NCBI RefSeq assembly: GCF_000208745.1
Contig: NC_030855.1
Location: forward strand, 23,516,030 to 23,580,029
Reading direction: 5' to 3'
Length of the DNA: 64,000 nucleotides
DNA from: Theobroma cacao
Taxonomy: Eukaryota; Streptophyta; Magnoliopsida; Malvales; Malvaceae
The notes beneath the pieces are model-generated. The model saw nothing but the letters and a program-made list of their open reading frames with translations, was not told the origin of the DNA and did no database searches. A program made the position numbers and the translations under genes. Shown piece by piece: positions 56,770-64,000 of this stretch (the first letter of the stretch is position 1; the number at the start of each line of letters is the position of its first letter).

Positions 56770-59700
56770 TCACATCAGCATCATGCTTTCTTCCGACATT
56801 ATTGTTAACAATGAGTACTTAGCTTTGATTGAGATTCTGCCACCTTCTACACAAAGTTTGGCTCCAGTAACCACCCAATATCCAGGTGGGTCCTCAGGTC
56901 CCCTAACCATCTCCTTCGTATCTACGAAGTTTGCCATTTTTGGTGCTTTAGTTGGTGAAGGTGGACCTCCTGGAAAAACTGCTGAATTTAAATCCACTTT
57001 GAGTGGCTTCTCTGGAGGATTGAGTCCTGAACTGAACCTTGTGCTAATCAACATTGAGAAGACTCCTGATTTCCGTGACAATGTTGAGGGTCCATCCCAT
57101 TCTGATCTACGGATCCTAGCTAAGGCCACCATGGAGAATCCAAGCCTCAGGAACAGAACTTTCTTCATCCCAACAGCCTTTACCTCAAACCAAGCCTTGG
57201 TCACAATAGAAGCAGTATCATCAAAGCGGGATCCTCTGTGTTCTACAGGAGCAGTGCATACATGTGAGAATATGCTCCACTTGACAGGTTCAAGGTACCC
57301 ACGTTCTGGCTCCTCGCTAGGCTCATAACTGTGATCATCTAAGAGCTGAAGGATTGTAGGAAGAGTCGAGAGATGCTGTAGATGGATTGCCAGATGATCA
57401 CTCTTCTTACCCTCCAAATACAAGCGGATTCCTGTCACAGGTCGATTTCCTGTATCAACCTGCAATTGGTGGATTTGAGAACAGGTTGGAATTAGGAACT
57501 TGGTCAAATGAGCATGGTAATCACATGAATGAGTTCTAGTGGAACAAGTTCAGCACTATACAGTAAATTCAAGATACTTTTCATCTTTTTCATCATGGCA
57601 AGCATCCTGCAACATTAAGCAGACAATATTTCCTAAAATAAGATCTGAAGATAGTGCCACATTGTTTTCTAAGGGATTAACTTTTATTTTGACAAGGTTA
57701 TTTGTGCCCCATTTTAATGTTACAGTTGGTATATAAGGAAAGCATTCTATTCATATTACCAGTTCTCAAAGCAAGACTTTATCAGCATGTACAATAGCTT
57801 AGGCTACAGATTAAATAAAATGAGAAGTTAATTAACAATCTATTATCAATAGTGCATCCAATAATGTAAAGATTTTTATTCATAGCTAAGCAAACAGAAT
57901 AACTTCAGTCTGCCATGGAGTGACTGTAGATTTGACGAGAAATATAAATTGATGCACTCATCAAGTCGTAGACACTATCATTTTAAGTATCAATTATCAA
58001 GGCACTTTGCCTAAACCCTAAGCAGCAAGCAATCATTAATAACTGAAAATGTAAAAATAAGTGGCACAAGTATTATTGTGCGCCGCAATACATTACCCGC
58101 GTGGTATTAACATAAAGCTTAGGCCCCATCAAAGTGAACTGAAGTGATGGGGATCCTTGTTTTCTGCGCTTGAGACTGAGAGGCAGATCACCGTATACAG
58201 GAGCCCATTGTCGAAACAATTGAAATTCTAGAAATACATGGAGTTCCTCTATTGGTGGTTTATCTGCACGATATTACCCATCATTAGAGGCCAAAGTCAG
58301 AGCTCACATATGCGCCAAAGAAGGATATGGTAAATGGTTTACACCCTTTACAATGATCTTTCAGATACACATACATTCACTCTAATGAATCATCCAAGCA
58401 ACCAGATTTAATGTTATAATGTTTTTGATCATTTGCCATGTCTTGCAGATCTTCCAGGAGTATAAATAATCCTATCTCCCACAACATTTATAGGAAGTAA
58501 ACATGCCAAAGTATAAATAAATGGTAGTTCAACATCAATAATTACATTAAGTATAAATTGTGAATGCGCTAATTAATGACCCAACAGATAGGAAAATCTG
58601 GTTTACAAAAACTGAGTCATATTCAAGGATTTGGATTTGCTTTAATAGCAGGTATTTCATTGCAATCACCCTTATATAATACACACCTAGACATTTAGCC
58701 ATGAAAGACCAAACTGACAGTATAACAATTATGCACACTCACATCGTAGGTACAAGTTCACTGCATGGCTTAAAAATCCATTGCCCCGAGCACCACCCAA
58801 TAGGGAAGTAATCGGCACAAAGGACATTGATATAACATTTGGTGACTGTGATATAGTTGAAAGCCACTGGCTATGGCTTTGACCAAAATCAATGCCCCCC
58901 CTTCGAATATAAATGTTCAAAATATCCTGCAAAAAGGAAAAGTACAACAATCAAATGAAAGAGTCACCTCTACTGAAAGCAGGTTGCTTCTTAGAGGGTG
59001 CAGTTCTGAAACAGCTGCTAAAATAACATCAAGAAACTTACTTTATTCTTCGAGCAAGTAACAACAGGTGGCCTAATTGCTGCAGCAAGCACCCCCTCCT
59101 GGTCCCAGGGCATATAATGTTCTTCCTGAAGCAATATATAGAAACAAGGTTGGAAATGTGTATTTCCCAAGCATCGCTGACAATGCTCTATCATGGACTC
59201 ATATATAGATAACGTTAAACAATACTGATTACTTTGAATTGCAATCCTTCTATCATCTATATCACATTATCACTACTTTCATTACTTCTTGGCTCTTGCC
59301 AAGGAAATCCTAAAGATACACTGCAAAGTGAAAATTCTGTAATTTATCTAAAAACTGTAGTTTTGCCTACCCTAGAATGCAAAAAGAACAGACTAACATG
59401 CATGTGCACTTCAACTATATTTTTCATACTAAATGTACCTTTGGTTTTCCTGAATATTCAGGAATGTTTACCCCTTCTGAAAACCTCTCATCAGCTAATT
59501 GCTTTAAATTTTTCTGTACTTCATTGGGCGGAAGATTTGAATTTTGCAATTGCTTTACGTGTATAACATCTTTACCTCCCATTTTAACCCCAACAACAAC
59601 GTGCGTACCATATTTTTCAATGAACCTGAAAAAACAAAATTGATTTAGCACTGATTTAATTAATAAAATCAATTCTTAGACACACAATTAACCCCCATGG

Positions 59701-61052
59701 GATCACTAAACTTGTAAGCAATTCTTTTTCACATGTTAGAATTGGAATAAAATGGAGTGCAATTTCATTGAAAAGTAAGTAACCATAAATTCAAGCAAGT
59801 CTTTTAACTCCAAAACAATCCCTACTTCTGTATACAGAACTTACTCTGCAAGGGCAGCAGGGTCCCATGTAGTTGGCACCTCTCGTTTCACACGCTCAGA
59901 CAAAGTTAAGTGAGTTCTTTCCAACTCAACATTGTACAGTGTTATGAACCAACCATCCAAAGCAAGAGTTTTTGTAGAGGTGGCATCCTTCTGCCAGCAG
60001 CCCTTGAACTCAAACATGGCATTGAATAAGCCCACAGGAATCTTGCCAGATAATGATAAATCCTGATTAAACCTTTCAGACATCTAGCGCAAAATGAGCA
60101 CAAGTTAAATTCAGAGAAAACAACAAATCCATCAAGCAAAGACTAAAGAAAACACTCAAGTCCCGGTGCTTATTCAGTTTTGTTTTTCTGTTTCTATTCT
60201 TGAAGCACACGCTTAGCATTTTGTTAATTTTTTATACTAGTAAAAGCACTGAGTGGACAAGATATATTGCAAAACGACTCCCAAAGAACAAAAATGGGCG
60301 AGAACCAGCAAAAACAGAACAGAGAAAAGATATACAAAAAAGAGCTCTCTTGAAAACTGTTTCATAAGACAGCAAATGATACCTTTCTAAAATTAATTAT
60401 ACAAAAATTAAGTAGAAAAAAAAGGACTTTTGCAACTTGGAACTTGGCAAGATTTTCTTTGCCAATCTGCATTCTCTGCACAAGCCGGTTCTGTGTTCTC
60501 ATAAAAGATATTGAAGCATAATCAAATTTTGCAAAAATCCCTTCTTTTTCAATTCCATTTGAAGTCACCAGGGTCATATCATGCAGCTAAAATCATTTCC
60601 AGATTCTTCACCAAACAAAATACAAACCCAAAAAGGAAAAAGGTAGAACTTCCCAGTAAGTCTCAAACATAGTTCTTTCCCTCTTTAGAAAGAGAAGAGG
60701 GGGAGGGAGGTACTCGTAACGTCTATTAAACCAATTCCAAACATGGAAACTAAACACAACTAAAACATAAACAAAAACTTACCTGATTAAAAGAAAGAAC
60801 ATCAGAGCGAAACCTGGTACGCTCGCCTTTATCACATTTAATCGAATTGAGCACATTTTTAACAACAACCCCACCAGGAAAAACCACGTCCCGACTCCCT
60901 GCCGAGTCAAGCTCGATCAATCTCGACCCGGAAGGGCCCGGCTTGCAAGCCGATAGCCTGATGTCGTTGGACAAGTCGTACCCGAACCCGATCACAGAAA
61001 CCGCCTTTTCCGCCGCCGATTGCGGGTCCATTTTATAGGGATAGGCAGCCAT
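56770..61052 (-). CDS. NSL1: MACPF-domain protein, NSL1-type (NECROTIC SPOTTED LESIONS 1)
   Basis: Seven lower-strand exons (61052-60783, 60083-59845, 59625-59439, 59125-59042, 58926-58743, 58263-58097, 57459-56770) give 606 residues in frame with GT..AG borders. The N-terminus reads DPQSAAEKAVSVIGFGYDLS, and CDKGERTRFRSDVLSFNQ is a family signature. The MACPF region includes FIEKYGTHVVVGVKMGGKDV, corresponding to the Y/F-G-TH-hx6-GG signature. NLYLRYKPPIEELH follows, then a C-terminal C2-like part ending KAKYSLLTIMSEESMM. Arabidopsis NSL1 and CAD1 restrain salicylic-acid-dependent cell death: loss gives spontaneous lesions. No signal peptide is seen. An inner ATG at 61031 is a possible start. 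Exon 4 (59125-59042) is the least conserved part. A G-box (61399-61404) and a W-box (TTGACT near 61317) lie 250-350 bases upstream. Confidence 0.93.
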
Positions 61053-64000
61053 CGGTTCCTGGTCAGACGATGGCTGGAGTTTCGTGAAGTTTTGGTGAAA
61101 CTGAGTTCGGATTGTGGGGCTTTAGTCCACTGCTGAGGAAGGAGACGACCCATTAAAGTGGTCTTTGGTCCGAATAATTCTTTGAATTATTCTTTGAATT
61201 TTTTAATTTAAAAAAAAATTAGTTGCATAATTAATTTGGAAAGGCTTAAAAAAAAAAAGAACCATTTTATGTGTCTGATAGGTAACTTGCCGAAAGTGAC
61301 ATCGGAAACTCTGACGTTTGACTTCAGACATATTGCCAGTGTAAACATGGGGACTCAACAGGCGGCTGGCGACTGTCCGAAACTTCCTACTTGTCTGCCA
61401 CGTGGCGACGTGTTTGGACTAGTTCGGCTTCTGTCGAATCCGACTGCTAAGGTGCGTTTCACCCCTTCGATATTTTTGCCCTGTCTGAAGATATTTTTGT
61501 TTTCAAGTACTGTTTTGTAATTTGTCGAATTTCAATCACAAAATAAAAATCATACGACTAAATTTTTTTTTTTGTAATTTCTATATTATTAATAAAATAT
61601 TAAAACTATATATAAACGTGGAATAGTCAAATTTAGAGTGAAGTCAAAGGATCGGAGCAATTTCGGCACCCTGGTGAGTCACGACGATGCTTCCGATGAC
61701 GCTTTCAATTTGAGTGTAGAATACAACGAAGAGCGTTTCCAAGACTCTTTCAATTTCAATTATAATAATTTGAAAGACTCAGGTCGTCAATGTTTGGTGC
61801 CTTCATCTTTCTTCGCTTCAGTATTTAGCTTTGTTTTATGTTGACTTGTTCGTATATTTCATAATATTAGTGTGCAGATGCCCCATCCTGGTCTAAAACA
61901 ACTCGCTCATTATCTAAGCAAATTTGACACTTTTCCATTTTACATCGGATTAGCTTTTTGGATTACGTATTAAACTCCATAAGAGTTTCCGGTGGAGCAT
62001 GGCCAAAGATTTTGACTCACAAACCCTGCGTAATCTAGTTCAATGACTTACTAGTGTTCCGTTTATATATGATTTTATATTGAATTAAGTTTGTGTAATT
62101 TTATTTTATGTTAAATAAATTTTTATAATTAATTATTTTATGTTAAAGTATAATTTGTCATTTTATATTTATGTTAACATCAACTTTAAAAGTAAAAAAT
62201 ATCATATAATCATATTATTATATAATATTATAATGCTACGTCTTTATTATTATGACATATTAACATGTCATGTGATATCAAATGATAAATAATATTTTAA
62301 TTAGTAATAGTTAGTCAATCATTAATTATAAAAAGTTATTTCGTTCATTAAAGTAAAACAAATTTGATTAAACGTAATAAAAATAAAACTTTATTTGAAT
62401 TTTTTAAAATAATTTTAAAGATTTTTTAAGTATTATGTCTAAACAAATTTAAAAATTGATGCTTTTAATAAATAAAGACACATAATTGTATAATTTTATT
62501 TTGAAGAATTTTTTAATTTTACATTTGATAATATATGAATATTATATATTTTTAATTGATAATGAATCAAATATAATCCGGTTTATGTATCACGTTATGT
62601 TATGCTTAAACTTTATGCCTAAGAATTGGGCTTGGGTATTGAAGCACAAGCTTGAAGAAACCCAAAAGGGTGGAGTTATAACAAATTAACAAGTAAATCC
62701 GATCAAAGTTGAATGCAAATTTATGACAGGGCCGAGAAGGAGCTCACCAGAAACTTTTGGTCCGCAAACTGGACCTTACTTATCTTAAGCCCAATTGCTA
62801 TAATGAACTCCCTTGCTCCTTGATGTTGTTGGCTTGTACGACAAGGATCAAACTGTTGAAGCTGATGGTTTAGTCTTTAGCCAGTTATCTTCCCCATTAC
62901 TTCTGACTTGTAGAAGGTCCCTGCAACGGCAAGGACTTGGTCACGGAACTAACCATCAAAGTCTTAAACATAGACAATTTCCAGACAATCTTAATGGATA
63001 ATTTTGTTTTAGTAGGTCAAACACTGTTCATGATTTGTATTTATTATTGTGTATATATATATATTATATGGTGCCGACAGCCCATCCTTCCGACACCCTA
63101 GAAAGTTTCTGAGAAACTACGTATGTTCTTAGATCTTGGTAGGTTTTAAGACTACGAAGCTAGAAACCAGAAAGTCAAGAAGAAGCGGCACGTAGCTTCC
63201 ATGAACATAACCCATACATGTCAGCAGTTCGAAATTCAGCGTTGAGTCCGTGTAGAATTTCTGTGGTCTGGACTTAATTTCCAGTTCCAGCCAGTGCTTA
63301 CACAGTGGAGTTTGACGATTTTACCTTCTAAAACCAGCTTGGGTCATTTTCTGTGAGAGCAAAAGAAATGAAATTCAGGTTGTAAACGTTAGCAGCCTTA
63401 GCTGAGGAAACCCCCAAGCAAATGTACAGCATAATAAGTGCACACCTACGCCGAACAAAACAAAATAAAACAAACAAATGTACACCTGTTCCCATTTCCA
63501 GACATTACAGCATCCCGCAAAATAAAACAGACAAATGTAACACCAGTTCCCATTTCCAGACATTACAGCATCCCGCGAATAAAGGAACATCTCTCTGATT
63601 AGAATTCTATATCCTATTATGTCATATAACCTTTACGGACAAACTTCGACTTAGACCAGGAGTCATCTCTTTGTTTTCTACAAGTGACATATAGGTAAAG
63701 GTCAAAAAAAAAAAAAACAGGATGATCAATCTTATACCAATGGAGTTTGAAAGAAAGATTTGAAGAAACATGGAATTTACATATTGGTAAAAGTCAAAAA
63801 AAAAAGTTTTAAACTTCCTTGGGTGAATTTCTTTTCTTCCCTTGGAATCACGACATAAGACAAGCAAAGGTGAGAAATCTAATGAATTTGAACACAAGAC
63901 TTTTAACAACCCTAATTTCTTCTAGATTTTGATGCTTTAACCTCATTGTAGCCTAGCTTGGCCTTGTTGACAATGGTACCACATTCTTTTGTTGACATTA
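61053..64000. other. Spacer at the right end of the window
   Basis: About 2.9 kb with no supported gene. Bases 61053-61450 are the probable NSL1 promoter. From 62050 to 62560 the sequence is extremely AT-rich. Frames such as 61638-61844 and 62813-63001 lack splice or domain support. A short (TA)n occurs near 63052-63068. A 58-bp tandem duplication lies at about 63470-63585. Confidence 0.4.
63470..63585. repeat. Two-copy tandem duplication, 58-bp unit
   Basis: The block CCCATTTCCAGACATTACAG, continuing CATCCCGC, starts at 63491 and again at 63549, 58 bases apart. The flanks also match (ACAAATGTA..CACC.GTTCC) with a few substitutions. The purpose is unknown. A second, looser pair (TACATAT.GGTAAA.GTCAAAAA) occurs near 63686 and 63778. 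Confidence 0.8.

Noticed and set aside
56783..57328. Upper-strand open frame of 181 codons
   Set aside because: It is the exact antisense of the last NSL1 exon, whose lower-strand reading is clearly the real MACPF protein.
61638..61844. Open frame of 68 codons to the right of NSL1
   Set aside because: Acidic, Asn/Phe-rich but short, with no supporting exon or promoter. It could be a fossil exon, but nothing identifies it.
1..64000. CRISPR arrays, bacterial operons, prophage or intact transposase/reverse transcriptase genes
   Set aside because: The window is plant nuclear DNA. The only regular repeat arrays (about 13 kb and 41.2 kb) lack spacers of the CRISPR type, and no reverse transcriptase, integrase or transposase motif was seen in any frame.
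1..64000. Known microRNA precursors
   Set aside because: I looked for remembered mature sequences of common plant families (miR156, 159, 160, 164, 166-172, 319, 390-399, 408) and recognised none. The search was by eye and is not exhaustive.

Overview
The window is nuclear DNA from a flowering plant, almost certainly a eudicot. Genes are spread out and mostly rich in introns. Splice sites are plant-like (AT-rich introns, GT..AG ends), and the spacers are AT-rich with many microsatellites. Plant-only families are present: RINGLET homeobox-DDT, DYW-type PPR, DUF26 secretory proteins, Di19 and the E6 fibre-type protein. I saw no organelle, bacterial or viral sequence and no intact transposon. E6-like proteins were first described in cotton, but that does not fix the species. 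All gene models were assembled by eye from splice signals and reading-frame continuity; no alignment was run.

Layout. 0.6-9.4 kb (+): complete 18-exon RLT1-type gene (homeobox, DDT, HARE-HTH), a subunit of ISWI chromatin remodelers. 10.0-11.8 kb (-): type II DnaJ/Hsp40 with a heat-shock element upstream. 12-14.9 kb: AT-rich spacer with a head-to-head array of about 23-bp repeats. 14.9-18.8 kb (+): decayed alpha-glucan phosphorylase pseudogene. 19.4-22.8 kb (+): 9-exon secreted or membrane coiled-coil protein. 23.6-24.1 kb (+): single-exon protein of unknown function. 27.2-27.9 kb (+): E6-like cell-wall-type protein. 28-33 kb: long spacer. 33.1-34.5 kb (+): 145-aa protein of unknown function. 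35.0-36.1 kb (+): NFD6-like mitochondrial small protein. 38.4-42.5 kb (+): two tandem DUF26 secretory genes and the remnant of a third. 43.1-44.4 kb (-): OB-fold nucleic-acid-binding protein. 45.9-49.4 kb (+): Di19 zinc-finger gene interrupted by what looks like a U12-type AT-AC intron. 51.3-51.9 kb (+): possible two-exon microprotein. 53.2-56.1 kb (+): intronless 946-aa DYW PPR protein. 56.8-61.1 kb (-): 7-exon MACPF gene of the NSL1 type. 61-64 kb: spacer with a short tandem duplication.

The genes do not form an operon-like pathway. The clearest large-scale signal is ancient gene order. RLT1, coiled-coil, E6-like, NFD6-like and NSL1 genes also lie close together in Arabidopsis on chromosome 1 (around At1g28380-At1g28420, from memory), and E6-like and OB-fold genes are neighbours in a related block on chromosome 2. 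The most notable molecular features are the putative AT-AC intron, the foldback-like repeat array, the DUF26 tandem cluster with unusual proline-rich and hydrophobic tails, and the decayed phosphorylase.
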